From Methylophilaceae bacterium (lineage in GTDB: Bacteria > Pseudomonadota > Gammaproteobacteria > Burkholderiales > Methylophilaceae): a DNA stretch of 64,000 bases. The stretch spans positions 62,001-126,000 of the forward strand of contig CP073759.1 in assembly GCA_018398995.1 (NCBI GenBank), written 5' to 3'. The notes beneath the pieces are model-generated. The model was not told where the DNA came from. It saw nothing but the letters and a program-made list of their open reading frames with translations, and ran no database searches. A program made the position numbers and the translations under genes. Position 1 is the first letter of the stretch, and every line of letters begins with the position of its first letter. Positions 8,846-18,350 of this stretch are shown piece by piece.

Positions 8846-9702
8846 TATTTACTTTCCTCGTTGATGCATAGCTCTGGGTGAATATCTCTAAAGTCGACAC
8901 CAGAAGCAAACCCACCCTTCCATCCGTGTGAAAGGCCCGTTTTTTCTAAATAGTTAAAATACCGAAATTGCATTGACCATAGAGCTCTATCGCTTTTATT
9001 AAATCCAGACGCATGGAGCAACAGAAAGTCTATGACTATTAAGTCGGTTGGTTTTGATAATGGTGCGATTTGATTATACTTATCAATTAAAGCAGACTCA
9101 TTTTCGAGCACTAAAGAATAAGCACCCGTTCTTTCTTTGTGTTTAGGGTCATTTGTATAAACAGCTATTGGTCCCTCTTTATGTGATTCTGGGCAAATCG
9201 TGACAGGGCCTAACTCTTTTGTTACGCTAACTAAAGGCGACCAAAATACTAATCCATCAAGACTTCTAAGTTGAGCAGGGTATTCCTGATGCCAATTAGC
9301 CCTGAATTTCTCTTCAAATGGGTTGTTAATTCTCAAGCCATATCCTGCCGCCGCCACCCCAGGACAAGACTGCGGTCTAAGACTTTTAAATACATCCTCA
9401 TTTTTTTGTGCCGAGACTAAACGAATAAAAGCAGGAATCTGTTTGACAGCATCATAAATTTCCCCTCCATAGGCCCTGTTTATTTTGATAATTTCCATGT
9501 ATCCATTGTCAAACGTTGATGCCGAAAATGGTAGTCTGCAAATATTGATGTCATATTTATTTGCAATAATACCTATAATTTCATAAACACCTTTTTGAAT
9601 ATCGCTTATTTCACTCAATTCATAAAAATTCGGTAATATAAGATATCCATCGTTATTGAATGCTTCAATCTGACGCTCACTTAACAAGGCTTGATTACTC
9701 AT
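8845..9702 (-). CDS. Phytanoyl-CoA dioxygenase (PhyH) family Fe(II)/2-oxoglutarate oxygenase
   Basis: A 285-residue member of the PhyH family. The iron facial triad is visible as His138-x-Glu140 (in NWHQEYPAQ) and His230 (in FLLLHASG), with Arg239 as the likely 2-oxoglutarate anchor. PhyH enzymes hydroxylate or otherwise oxidise small molecules; in surface-sugar loci the substrate is usually undefined. Here it lies between the aminotransferase and the second Zn-type methyltransferase, which suggests it modifies the same amino sugar or its acyl group. No close function can be assigned. Confidence 0.78.
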   Translation of the reverse strand: MSNQALLSERQIEAFNNDGYLILPNFYELSEISDIQKGVYEIIGIIANKYDINICRLPFSASTFDNGYMEIIKINRAYGGEIYDAVKQIPAFIRLVSAQKNEDVFKSLRPQSCPGVAAAGYGLRINNPFEEKFRANWHQEYPAQLRSLDGLVFWSPLVSVTKELGPVTICPESHKEGPIAVYTNDPKHKERTGAYSLVLENESALIDKYNQIAPLSKPTDLIVIDFLLLHASGFNKSDRALWSMQFRYFNYLEKTGLSHGWKGGFASGVDFRDIHPELCINEESK

Positions 9703-9707
9703 ATCTA

Positions 9708-10820
9708 TTAACCTATTTGTAAAAATTTTTTAATTACATCTACCACTTGATCTTGCTCTTCAAGAGTAATATCAACAAAACTGGGTAAATTAATAGCTCT
9801 ATTGGGGATGTCCCACGCAATAGTGTTTGACAATCTATTATTGAACATATCTAAACTGGATAAAGGGTAAAAAAACACACGCGCATCAATATTTTCTTCA
9901 GCAAATGCCGCTTGTAGCTTTTCTCGTGTGATGCCAGTAGATTTATCAAAAACGACTGTGGGCATCCAATAGCCATTAATCGTATTAGACTTTTCTGGGT
10001 TCATTTCGATGTTTGTTACTGCTGCTAATTGAGTTTTATAGTATTGAAAAACTTCACGCTTACGTCTTATTAAGTCTTCAATTCGCTCAATCTGGCCAAA
10101 GCCAATTGCCGCCTGAATGTTGGACATTTTATACTTAAAACCAATTTCATCTGGCCAAAACTGCTTTGTTTGTCCTTTTGCTCTTCCATGGTTTGAAAGC
10201 GTTAATACTTTTTCGTACAATTGAGCATCATTTGTAATGAATATCCCGCCTTCACCTGTCGTTAGCGTTTTTGTCCCATGAAATGAAAATGTGCCAAACT
10301 GACCAATAGTTCCCGCATGCTTGCCATGCCATTGGGAGCCAATGGCTTCTGCTGCATCTTCTATAATTGGTATGCCATGCTTTTGACCAATCGCCATTAA
10401 CTTATCCATTTCACAAACGTTGCCATAGATATGCGTAGCTATAATTGCCTTTGTGTTAGGTGTAATTGCGGCTTCTATTTTTTCTGGGTCAATACACCAT
10501 GTATCTTCTAGAATATCGACAAAAATAGGTTTGGCTCCTAAATACGTGATTGGTGCTGCTGTTGCAATCCAGTTAGTATCTGCAAGTATAACCTCATCTC
10601 CCAAACCAACGCCGATTGCTGCCAAACCCATATGCAGAGCGCCTGTACAGCTAGATGTCGCTATTGCATACTGAGCACCTGTGAATGCTTTGAATTTAGT
10701 TTCAAATTTTTCTATATATTCGTAACACTTTTCACCCCAACCATTTTTTGCTGCATCAGTTGCATAAGCAACTTCTAAATCGGTTATTGATGGTTTTGTA
10801 TAATGTATTTTTGATTTCAT
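9708..10820 (-). CDS. per: DegT/DnrJ/EryC1 PLP sugar aminotransferase, perosamine-synthase-like
   Basis: A 370-residue sugar aminotransferase. The PLP lysine is Lys184 in FSFHGTKTLTTGEGG, with the pyridine-binding Asp155 in IIEDAAEAIGS. The segments around the active site and YGNVCEMDK, GFKYKMSNIQAAIGFGQ resemble GDP-perosamine synthases, which transaminate C4 of GDP-4-keto-6-deoxymannose. The gmd product from this same operon would supply that substrate. An alternative substrate is the CDP-4-keto sugar made by RfbG. I chose the ATG at 10820, which overlaps the preceding stop by 4 bp (ATGA), over an extension of 15 codons. Confidence 0.8.
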   Translation of the reverse strand: MKSKIHYTKPSITDLEVAYATDAAKNGWGEKCYEYIEKFETKFKAFTGAQYAIATSSCTGALHMGLAAIGVGLGDEVILADTNWIATAAPITYLGAKPIFVDILEDTWCIDPEKIEAAITPNTKAIIATHIYGNVCEMDKLMAIGQKHGIPIIEDAAEAIGSQWHGKHAGTIGQFGTFSFHGTKTLTTGEGGIFITNDAQLYEKVLTLSNHGRAKGQTKQFWPDEIGFKYKMSNIQAAIGFGQIERIEDLIRRKREVFQYYKTQLAAVTNIEMNPEKSNTINGYWMPTVVFDKSTGITREKLQAAFAEENIDARVFFYPLSSLDMFNNRLSNTIAWDIPNRAINLPSFVDITLEEQDQVVDVIKKFLQIG

Positions 10821-12043
10821 AAAACTTCCAACTGTGGAACTGCAGTCACAAATTTGCCTGACCATGTTCTGACGTAATTTAATTGCTCCATTACTTCGCG
10901 CTTAAGATTCCAAGGTAAGATAAGGATGTAGTCTGGCTTTAATTCTTTGATTATATCTTCGTTCACTATTGGCACCCTGCTGCCCGGCAAATATTTATTT
11001 TGCTTTGCTGGGTTTTTATCTACAACAAAGCTTAATAAATCTTCTTTTATGCCAGCAAAGTTTAGCAATGTGTTGCCTTTAGCAGCCGCGCCGTAAGCGA
11101 TGACTTTTTTGCCTGATTCTTTGGCTTCGATTAAAAATTTGGTTAAATCATATTTAACTTTGTTTGCTTTTTGTTGGAAATTTGCATAAAAAGCGGCTGT
11201 GTCCATGCCTAAAGATTTTTCTTTATCTAATAATGCTTTATAGCGATCGCTGGCTGTGTGTTGACCCGTTTCGGTGCGCTGCGCAAAGACACGCAAGCTA
11301 CCGCCGTGCGTTGTGATTTCTTCTACATCAAAAATGCTGAGCCCGTTTGCTTTGAATATTGTATTGACGGCTATTAATGATAAATAGGAAAAATGCTCAT
11401 GATAAATCGTGTCGAATTGATTTTTTTCTATTAAGTTGAGCAAATGCGGAAACTCAAATGTAGCCACGCCATTTGGTTTTAATAAATGCGTAAATCCAGC
11501 AACAAAGTCATTAATATCTGGCACATGTGCCAATACATTATTGGCAGCGGTTAAATCTGCTTGTTTGCCTTCTGATACCAATTTTTTGGCGAGTGATACG
11601 CCAAAAAATTCTTCAACAATATCAATGCCTTTTTCTCTAGCCGCGTCTGCTGTGCTAGTTGTTGGCTCAACCCCTAAACATGCGATGTTTTTTTCTTTAA
11701 CGTATTGCAATAAATAGCCATCATTAGCGGCTACTTCTATCACCATGCTTTTGTCCGTTAAACCAAAACGGTTAACCATGGTTTCAACATAGTGTTTTGC
11801 GTGCGCTAGCCAAGAGCTTGAAAAGGAGCTGAAATAGGCATATTCAGCATCAAACAGCTCTTCTGCGCCTGCAAAATCTTCCGTTTGTACTAGCCAGCAA
11901 GACTGACAAACTAATACATTCAGCGGAAACCATTTTTCTGGTGCTTTTAATGTCTTTTGCGTTAAATAAGCATTTGAAGGTGGCGAACTACCTAAATCAA
12001 CTAGTGGCATAGTTAGCTCTGTGTGGCAATGGCGGCACTTCAT
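10817..12043 (-). CDS. NovU/TylC3-type sugar C-methyltransferase
   Basis: A 408-residue three-domain C-methyltransferase: zinc ribbon (Cys3, Cys6, Cys46, Cys49), SAM domain with motif I VIEVAANDGYLL (101-112), and the C-terminal domain with YGAAAKGNTLLNF. Family members such as NovU and TylC3 methylate C3 or C5 of 4-keto-6-deoxy nucleotide sugars. It sits right behind the RmlC-like epimerase and CDP-glucose 4,6-dehydratase genes, so a CDP-4-keto-6-deoxyhexose is the most likely substrate. It overlaps the epimerase gene by 4 bp and the aminotransferase gene by 4 bp. Confidence 0.85.
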   Translation of the reverse strand: MKCRHCHTELTMPLVDLGSSPPSNAYLTQKTLKAPEKWFPLNVLVCQSCWLVQTEDFAGAEELFDAEYAYFSSFSSSWLAHAKHYVETMVNRFGLTDKSMVIEVAANDGYLLQYVKEKNIACLGVEPTTSTADAAREKGIDIVEEFFGVSLAKKLVSEGKQADLTAANNVLAHVPDINDFVAGFTHLLKPNGVATFEFPHLLNLIEKNQFDTIYHEHFSYLSLIAVNTIFKANGLSIFDVEEITTHGGSLRVFAQRTETGQHTASDRYKALLDKEKSLGMDTAAFYANFQQKANKVKYDLTKFLIEAKESGKKVIAYGAAAKGNTLLNFAGIKEDLLSFVVDKNPAKQNKYLPGSRVPIVNEDIIKELKPDYILILPWNLKREVMEQLNYVRTWSGKFVTAVPQLEVL

Positions 12044-12600
12044 ACAACAATTCCTTCAAAATGATGATTAATCATAGGGTGAGATTTGTCTCTCTCTGAC
12101 ATATCTGTAATGGCTAGCGGTAATGTAATAGCAAGTTTAGTGTCGGCTATATTAATGGCTGATTCTGATTCTTTTACATAAGGGGCAGAATGCAAATAGA
12201 GCATTTCACAATCATTAGTTAGTGTTTGAAAACCGTGCGCGAACCCTTCGGGTATAAGCAAACTACGTCTATTGCTCTCGCTCAATACTTCAGCATGCCA
12301 ATATAAAAAAGTTGGTGAGTCTTTGCGCAAATCGACTGCAATGTCCAGCACTTCGCCCTTAATGCAGCTGACTAATTTGATTTCGGTATGTGGTGGTAAT
12401 TGATAGTGCAAACCTCTTACCGCGCCTTTTTGGCGAGTAAGTGTTTGGTTAATCTGATTAACTGCTTTTTCAAAACCATATTGTGCAAATTCTTCAGCAC
12501 AAAAAACTCTACTCAAAAAGCCGCGTTCATCCTCAATGGCTTTTCTTTGTATTATTTTCAATCCGTTTAACGGCGCATCAAAAAAATCAAATCGACTCAT
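12040..12600 (-). CDS. rfbC: RmlC-like nucleotide-sugar 3,5-epimerase
   Basis: A 186-residue cupin epimerase of the RmlC family. The catalytic histidine is His65 in VRGLHYQ; PEGFAHGFQTL and the tyrosine-containing LHSAPYVKE follow as in dTDP-4-dehydrorhamnose 3,5-epimerase. No rmlA or rmlB gene is present here; the neighbours make a CDP sugar, so the true substrate is probably CDP-4-keto-6-deoxyglucose (3- and/or 5-epimerisation before C-methylation). The gene symbol is used in the family sense only. Lies 3 bp after rfbG. Confidence 0.85.
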   Translation of the reverse strand: MSRFDFFDAPLNGLKIIQRKAIEDERGFLSRVFCAEEFAQYGFEKAVNQINQTLTRQKGAVRGLHYQLPPHTEIKLVSCIKGEVLDIAVDLRKDSPTFLYWHAEVLSESNRRSLLIPEGFAHGFQTLTNDCEMLYLHSAPYVKESESAINIADTKLAITLPLAITDMSERDKSHPMINHHFEGIVV

Positions 12601-12603
12601 GAC

Positions 12604-13680
12604 TTAAATGCTTTCCGCTTGTTGATAGTTGGCAATTTGGCCTAAAGAAAACTGATGCATATCTTCCTTATTATGCCAAGCTTGATGCCAAGCCATAATA
12701 TTCACTAATGCTGTTTCTAGCGACCATTTAGGTTGCCAGTTGAGCTGGGTATTTGCTTTGGTGCTGTCTAATTTTAAATAATGTGCTTCATGCGGTTGGG
12801 GTGAGTCGTCAATTCTCCATTTTGCATTTGGCAAATGCTCAACCAATTTTTTAACAATCCATTCGACCGTTTTAGCATCATTTTCTGCGGGGCCAAAGTT
12901 CCATGCTTGTGCAAAAGGCTGTCCTTCTGTGAGCAGTTTTTCTGCCAATTGTAAATAACCTGATAATGGCTCTAGCACATGCTGCCATGGCCTTATTGCA
13001 TAGGGTGAGCGAATAACTAATTCTTCTTTTTTACCTAACGCTTGCAAGAAGTCTGGAATGAGTCTATCAACCGACCAGTCGCCGCCGCCAATTACGTTGC
13101 CTGCTCTTGCCGATGCTAGAGCTATGCCTTTTTCTGCTAAAAACGATTGTCTGTAGGAGGATGTCACTAACTCAGAGCAACCTTTACTGCTGGAATATGG
13201 ATCAAAGCCGCCCATTGGAGCATCTTCGGCATAGGGCGTTAAGGTTTCTTTATTTTCATAGCACTTGTCGGTAGTGACATTCACCACAGCACGAATGGAG
13301 GCTGTTTTACGCACAGCTTCTAGCATATTAACTGTGCCGATTACGTTAGTTGTGTAGGTTTCTACTGGGTCAACATACGATTGACGCACCAACGGCTGCG
13401 CTGCTAAATGAAAAACAATATCAGGTTGTGCTGTTGCCATTGCACGTTCAAGGCTAGTGGCATCGCGTATATCAGCAATGGTATTGCTAGCGAGAAAACT
13501 TTCTACATTCGCTGCATTAAAAAAACTGGGGGTTGTTGATGGTACCAATGCATAACCATGCACTTGTGCGCCTAGACTATTAAGCCAAAGCGCTAGCCAG
13601 CCGCCCTTAAAGCCTGTATGGCCTGTTAAAAAGACTTTTTTATCTTGCCAAAACTGACTTTGGTTTAACGGATAGGTCAT
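12604..13680 (-). CDS. rfbG: CDP-glucose 4,6-dehydratase
   Basis: A 358-residue extended SDR. GHTGFKGGWLALWL (20-33) is the variant nucleotide-binding loop typical of CDP-glucose 4,6-dehydratases, and the catalytic pair is Tyr162-x3-Lys166 (PYSSSKG). It converts CDP-glucose to CDP-4-keto-6-deoxyglucose with internal NAD. I chose the ATG at 13680, which shares ATGA with the rfbF stop, and rejected a 28-codon extension that lies inside rfbF. Its partner rfbF is directly upstream, so the pair forms a complete two-step CDP-deoxysugar module. Confidence 0.93.
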   Translation of the reverse strand: MTYPLNQSQFWQDKKVFLTGHTGFKGGWLALWLNSLGAQVHGYALVPSTTPSFFNAANVESFLASNTIADIRDATSLERAMATAQPDIVFHLAAQPLVRQSYVDPVETYTTNVIGTVNMLEAVRKTASIRAVVNVTTDKCYENKETLTPYAEDAPMGGFDPYSSSKGCSELVTSSYRQSFLAEKGIALASARAGNVIGGGDWSVDRLIPDFLQALGKKEELVIRSPYAIRPWQHVLEPLSGYLQLAEKLLTEGQPFAQAWNFGPAENDAKTVEWIVKKLVEHLPNAKWRIDDSPQPHEAHYLKLDSTKANTQLNWQPKWSLETALVNIMAWHQAWHNKEDMHQFSLGQIANYQQAESI

Positions 13681-14450
13681 TCCCATACTTTCCATGGTGC
13701 TTTGCCAGATTCCCAAAGGCTTTCTAGCAGGTTTTTCTCTCTTAATGTGTCCATTGGCTGCCAAAAGCCTTCATGCTCAAAAGCCATTAGTTGGTTCTCA
13801 GACGCAATTTGCATTAATGGGGCACCTTCCCAGCTTGACTGATCGTTGTCTATATATTTTAGGCAATCAGGTGAGAGCACAAAAAAACCCCCATTGATTT
13901 TGCCGCCATCGCCTTTAGGTTTTTCAGAAAAGCCTTTCACTAATTGATTCTCTAAACTGAGGGCGCCGTAACGTCCAGGTGGTTGTACAGCTGTCACTGT
14001 TGCGAGCTTACCGTGGCTTTGATGAAATTTGACTAAGGCAGAAATATCAATATCCGCTACGCCATCGCCATAAGTAAAGCAAAAAGCTTCTTCATCTTTT
14101 ATATAGCTCTCAACGCGTTTTAAACGGCCTCCTGTTAAGGTGTCTTCGCCTGTATCGACCAATGTCACCTTCCAAGGCTCTGCATTGCGTTGATGCACTT
14201 GCATTTCATTTTTTTGCATATCAAAAGTAACATCTGACATATGCAGAAAGTAATTGGCAAAATATTCTTTGATAATGTAGCCTTTATAGCCACAGCAGAT
14301 GATAAATTCATTAATACCGTGTGCAGAATATAGTTTAAGAATGTGCCAAAGAATTGGTTTACCGCCAATTTCTATCATTGGTTTTGGCTTAATATGCGTT
14401 TCTTCTGAAATGCGCGTTCCTAAACCACCCGCAAGAATGACAGCCTTCAT
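13677..14450 (-). CDS. rfbF: Glucose-1-phosphate cytidylyltransferase
   Basis: A 257-residue nucleotidyltransferase, the usual RfbF size. The N-terminal [16 protein letters not shown] and [17 protein letters not shown] are the NTP- and sugar-phosphate-binding motifs; YGDGVADID carries the metal-binding aspartate. It makes CDP-glucose from CTP and glucose-1-phosphate for RfbG. Overlaps both fcl and rfbG by 4 bp, so translation is coupled through the module. Confidence 0.94.
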   Translation of the reverse strand: MKAVILAGGLGTRISEETHIKPKPMIEIGGKPILWHILKLYSAHGINEFIICCGYKGYIIKEYFANYFLHMSDVTFDMQKNEMQVHQRNAEPWKVTLVDTGEDTLTGGRLKRVESYIKDEEAFCFTYGDGVADIDISALVKFHQSHGKLATVTAVQPPGRYGALSLENQLVKGFSEKPKGDGGKINGGFFVLSPDCLKYIDNDQSSWEGAPLMQIASENQLMAFEHEGFWQPMDTLREKNLLESLWESGKAPWKVWE

Positions 14451-15424
14451 TCTGTTTTTCCTTTTTCTAAATAGTTTGCATAGGCCGATTTAAGCCCTTC
14501 ACTCAACGTTATTTTGGCTTGCCATCCTAATGTATTAAGAAGGCTCACATCCATTAACTTACGCATCGTGCCATCTGGTTTAGATGTATCAAAAACCAGT
14601 TCTCCTTTGTAACCAATCGTAGTAGCTACTAATTCTGCTAATTGTTTGATTGTCACGTCCTTGCCATACCCCACGTTAACCAATGGAGGTAATCCTTTTA
14701 GGCTGTTTTCTTCAGTTAATTTATGGAACGTTTCATCAGGCAGCGATATGAGGTGTAAGCATGCTTTTGCCATATCATCGCTATATAAAAACTCTCTAAG
14801 CGGTTTACCTGTTCCCCATACTGTTACTGTCGGCTGCTTGTTGACTTTGGCTTCGTGAAATTTGCGTATTAAGGCTGGAATCACATGGCTATTTTCTGCG
14901 TGATAATTATCATCAGGACCATATAGGTTGGTTGGCATTGCGGCTAAATATTGTGTGTCGTATTGACGGTTATAACTCCAACACATTTCAATACCTGCAA
15001 TTTTTGCCAGTGCATATGGTCTGTTTGTTGGTTCTAATAATCCAGTCAGTAAATACTCTTCTTTAATCGGCTGCGGGCAATCTCGCGAATAAATGCAGCT
15101 TGATCCTAAAAATAATAAACGTTTGACACCATGCACATAAGATTGGTGAATAACATTGGTTTGAATCGCCAAATTTTGATGAATAAATTCCGCTGGATAA
15201 GTGTTGTTTGCATGAATGCCACCTACTTTGGCGGCAGCTAAAAATACATACTCTGGTTTTTCTGATGCAAAAAAAGCTTCAACGTCTGCTTGATTGGTTA
15301 AATCCAGTTCCGCGTGCGTACGTACAATTAGATTTGTATAGCCTTGCTCTTTCAGCTGGCGCATTAAGGCTGACCCTACTAGTCCACGATGCCCTGCCAC
15401 ATATATTTTTGCGTGTTTATCCAT
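14447..15424 (-). CDS. fcl: GDP-L-fucose synthase (GDP-4-keto-6-deoxymannose 3,5-epimerase/4-reductase)
   Basis: A 325-residue SDR with GHRGLVG (11-17), the SSCIYSR segment and Tyr137-x3-Lys141 (PYALAKIAG), all diagnostic of Fcl/WcaG. It epimerises and reduces the Gmd product with NADPH to give GDP-L-fucose. The start is set at ATG 15424, 7 bp after the gmd stop; an in-frame start 13 codons earlier would overlap gmd. With the aminotransferase it may compete for the same GDP-4-keto-6-deoxymannose pool. Confidence 0.94.
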   Translation of the reverse strand: MDKHAKIYVAGHRGLVGSALMRQLKEQGYTNLIVRTHAELDLTNQADVEAFFASEKPEYVFLAAAKVGGIHANNTYPAEFIHQNLAIQTNVIHQSYVHGVKRLLFLGSSCIYSRDCPQPIKEEYLLTGLLEPTNRPYALAKIAGIEMCWSYNRQYDTQYLAAMPTNLYGPDDNYHAENSHVIPALIRKFHEAKVNKQPTVTVWGTGKPLREFLYSDDMAKACLHLISLPDETFHKLTEENSLKGLPPLVNVGYGKDVTIKQLAELVATTIGYKGELVFDTSKPDGTMRKLMDVSLLNTLGWQAKITLSEGLKSAYANYLEKGKTE

Positions 15425-15431
15425 AGCCAGT

Positions 15432-16514
15432 TTATTCGTGATAGTCCATTGTTTGAAAACCATGTTTTTTAATCAACTCATCTCGTTGAGCTGACTTATA
15501 GTCTTCTCGCACCATTTCAGACACTAGTTCGTCAAATGTGATTTTTGGTGTCCAGCCTAGCTTTTGTTTAGCTTTGCTTGGGTCTCCAAGCAGAGTCTCA
15601 ACTTCTGTTGGTCTAAAGTATTTTTCATCAACTTGAACAATACATTTTCCATCCATATACCCTTTTTCGTCTACACCACTTCCTTGCCATGTGATGTCCA
15701 TTTTTAGCTCTTTAGCCGCTGAGTTTACAAAATCTCGTACGCTATACTGCACACCAGTTGCAATCACAAAATCTTCGGCTTTTTCTTGCTGCAACATCAT
15801 CCATTGCATCTCTACATAGTCTTTAGCATGGCCCCAGTCACGCAAAACGTTTAAGTTGCCAAGATAAAGTGTTTCTTGCAAGCCTAGCTTAATACGCGCC
15901 AACGCACGCGTAATTTTGCGGGTAACAAACGTTTCGCCACGTAATGGGCTTTCGTGATTAAACAAAATACCATTGCAGGCATAAATACCATGCGCTTCAC
16001 GATAGTTAACGGTAATCCAATAAGCATACATTTTGGCAACGGCATAAGGACTACGAGGATAGAAAGGTGTGGTTTCTGTCTGAGGTGTTTCTTGGACTAG
16101 ACCATATAGCTCAGAAGTGGACGCTTGATAAAACTTTGTTTTTTTCTCAAGCCCTAAAATTCTGATTGCTTCTAGGATACGTAATGTACCTAAACCATCA
16201 ACATCGGCCGTATATTCTGGCGACTCAAAGCTAACAGCGACATGACTCATTGCTGCTAGATTATAAATTTCATCAGGTTGCACCTGTTTAACAATTCGGA
16301 TGAGATTTGTTGAATCGGTTAAATCACCATAATGCAAAATAAAGTTCTTATTATCTAAATGCGGGTCTTGATATAGATGGTCGATACGATCGGTATTAAA
16401 TGAAGAAGCGCGACGCTTAATGCCATGAACAACATATCCTTTATTTAACAAAAGTTCAGCAAGATATGCGCCATCTTGCCCTGTTACACCTGTAATTAAT
16501 GCGACTTTTTTCAT
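15432..16514 (-). CDS. gmd: GDP-mannose 4,6-dehydratase
   Basis: A 360-residue extended [18 protein letters not shown] at residues 9-23, the [11 protein letters not shown] stretch and Tyr157-x3-Lys161 ([11 protein letters not shown]) mark GMD. It turns GDP-mannose into GDP-4-keto-6-deoxymannose, the branch point for GDP-fucose (Fcl) and GDP-perosamine. Overlaps manC by 4 bp, so enzyme pairs follow pathway order in the operon. Confidence 0.96.
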   Translation of the reverse strand: MKKVALITGVTGQDGAYLAELLLNKGYVVHGIKRRASSFNTDRIDHLYQDPHLDNKNFILHYGDLTDSTNLIRIVKQVQPDEIYNLAAMSHVAVSFESPEYTADVDGLGTLRILEAIRILGLEKKTKFYQASTSELYGLVQETPQTETTPFYPRSPYAVAKMYAYWITVNYREAHGIYACNGILFNHESPLRGETFVTRKITRALARIKLGLQETLYLGNLNVLRDWGHAKDYVEMQWMMLQQEKAEDFVIATGVQYSVRDFVNSAAKELKMDITWQGSGVDEKGYMDGKCIVQVDEKYFRPTEVETLLGDPSKAKQKLGWTPKITFDELVSEMVREDYKSAQRDELIKKHGFQTMDYHE

Positions 16515-17914
16515 GTTTCCGCCCTACCATATTGATCATCAAACCGAATAATATCATCCTCACCGACATAGTCGCCGCATTGCACTTCAATGATTGCAAG
16601 AGGCGATTTGCCTTTGTTTTCTAGGCGATGGTGATGTGTTTTCGGAATATAAGTTGATTGATTTTCTTGTAAAGTTATAGTGTTGCCGTTATTGGTAATG
16701 GTTGCTTCTCCTGCTACGACTACCCAATGTTCAGAACGGTGGTTGTGCATTTGCATGGAAAGCTTTGCGCCTGGGTTCACAACGATGCGTTTGATTTTAA
16801 AGCTTGTCGACTCTTCAAGCACTGTATAGGTGCCCCAAGGGCGATGAACCGTTAGGTTTGTTTCTGCTAATTCTGCTTTGTGCTCTTTGACGCGTGCCAC
16901 CAGCGATTTAATTTCTTCTGTTCTGCTTCTGTCACAAACCAGTGTTGCATCGGCCGTTTGTATCACCACCACATTATCTAATCCTGCAGTGGCTAGTAAA
17001 TTAGATTGGCTCCAAAGCAGGCTATTGGTTGTGTCTTGTGCAAACACATCACCGTGCATGACATTGTTATTTTCATCTTTAGTTTGCTTTTGATAAATTG
17101 ATTCCCAACTGCCTAAATCACTCCAAGCCATATCAACGGGCACTACGGCGATTTTTTCTGCTTTTTCTGCTAAGCCATAATCCATGGATAGATTGGCAAA
17201 ATTAGCATAGGTTTGTGCAAAATTCTCTGTTGTCATGTTGCTTAATTGGCTGGCCATTTCTGGCTGATATTGGGTGAGCATTTTCATAAAAACACTGGCT
17301 TTAAATACAAACATGCCGCTATTCCATAAATAGCCTTTTTCCACATATTGTTTTGCAGTTTGTGCTTCTGGTTTTTCTACAAATTGCGCCACTTCAAAAA
17401 CAGGCATATTGCCATTTGCAATCTGTTTACTTGGTTGGATATAGCCGTAACCAGTTGCTGGAGCATCTGGTTTAATGCCCAATAGCACTAAATAATCTTG
17501 CTCAGCGATTGTTTCTGCTGTTTGCCATGCTTCGATAAACGCAATTTGATTATCAATAGCATGATCGGAAGCAAATACGCCAATAATGGCATCTTTGTCA
17601 CGTTGTTGGATTTGATTGACTGCCCAAGCAATGGCTGGCAAGGTGTTTCTAGCGCAAGGTTCGGCTAGCACATTAGCGACAGCGTCTGGTGCTACTTCAG
17701 CCAGTTGCCCTTTTACTTCAAACTTGTGATCTTCGTGGGTAACGGTATAGAGATGTTGGGCAGGCACATGCGCTAATAAACGCATTGCTGTTTGTTGTAA
17801 TAACGTTTCTTTGCCATTTAATGCTAGCAATTGTTTAGGTCGTAATGTGCGCGACAATGGCCATAAACGTGTGCCAGATCCACCACTTAGAATAAGCGCG
17901 TAATGCTTGCTCAT
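16511..17914 (-). CDS. manC: Mannose-1-phosphate guanylyltransferase / mannose-6-phosphate isomerase
   Basis: A 467-residue bifunctional enzyme of the ManC/CpsB/AlgA type. The N-terminal nucleotidyltransferase carries [14 protein letters not shown] (9-22) and FVEKP; the C-terminal cupin isomerase domain has [21 protein letters not shown] from about residue 370. It supplies GDP-mannose to Gmd. It is the first biosynthetic gene after the regulator, which it overlaps by 4 bp. No phosphomannomutase gene is seen in the window. Confidence 0.95.
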   Translation of the reverse strand: MSKHYALILSGGSGTRLWPLSRTLRPKQLLALNGKETLLQQTAMRLLAHVPAQHLYTVTHEDHKFEVKGQLAEVAPDAVANVLAEPCARNTLPAIAWAVNQIQQRDKDAIIGVFASDHAIDNQIAFIEAWQTAETIAEQDYLVLLGIKPDAPATGYGYIQPSKQIANGNMPVFEVAQFVEKPEAQTAKQYVEKGYLWNSGMFVFKASVFMKMLTQYQPEMASQLSNMTTENFAQTYANFANLSMDYGLAEKAEKIAVVPVDMAWSDLGSWESIYQKQTKDENNNVMHGDVFAQDTTNSLLWSQSNLLATAGLDNVVVIQTADATLVCDRSRTEEIKSLVARVKEHKAELAETNLTVHRPWGTYTVLEESTSFKIKRIVVNPGAKLSMQMHNHRSEHWVVVAGEATITNNGNTITLQENQSTYIPKTHHHRLENKGKSPLAIIEVQCGDYVGEDDIIRFDDQYGRAET

Positions 17915-18258
17915 GAGTGATAAACCTCGGCATCTATTGTCTTTTTCGCTTCAGCCCTAAGTGCTTCAATCTCCGCTTCTAAAGAAGCGTATTCTTGCAA
18001 TTTGGCTTTTAGGAAGCGTTCGGTAATGGCAGATTTTTCTTTTACGCCACTTGGGGTCAATAGATACATATAGGCTAGTTTATTTTTGCTATTTTTAAAA
18101 TTGGACACTTTAAGTAAACCAACATCAATCAGCGCTTTTAAACAATAGTTCGCGCGACCCAAGCTAACACCTAATTCACACGCCAAATCGCGCTGACTAA
18201 TCTCAGGATTTTTTTCTAATGCTTTTAAAATTTTGTAGCGGTATTCGTCAGTTAGCAT
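17911..18258 (-). CDS. MarR-family EPS-associated transcriptional regulator
   Basis: A 115-residue winged-helix protein: HTH about residues 18-45 (ISQRDLACELGVSLGRANYCLKAL), wing to about 75, then a C-terminal alpha-helix or coiled coil rich in Glu, Ala and Lys (80-112). It matches the small MarR-type regulators found at the head of exopolysaccharide loci. Being the first gene of the operon it probably controls its own transcript and the whole cluster. The ligand and the operator are unknown. Confidence 0.85.
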   Translation of the reverse strand: MLTDEYRYKILKALEKNPEISQRDLACELGVSLGRANYCLKALIDVGLLKVSNFKNSKNKLAYMYLLTPSGVKEKSAITERFLKAKLQEYASLEAEIEALRAEAKKTIDAEVYHS

Positions 18259-18350
18259 GCTGAAATGGTTTTACCGTTCAATGAATGAACGCAGTTTATC
18301 AATAATTGTTTATGGATTGCAAGCTTTTTGAGTAAAAGTAGCAGTTTACT

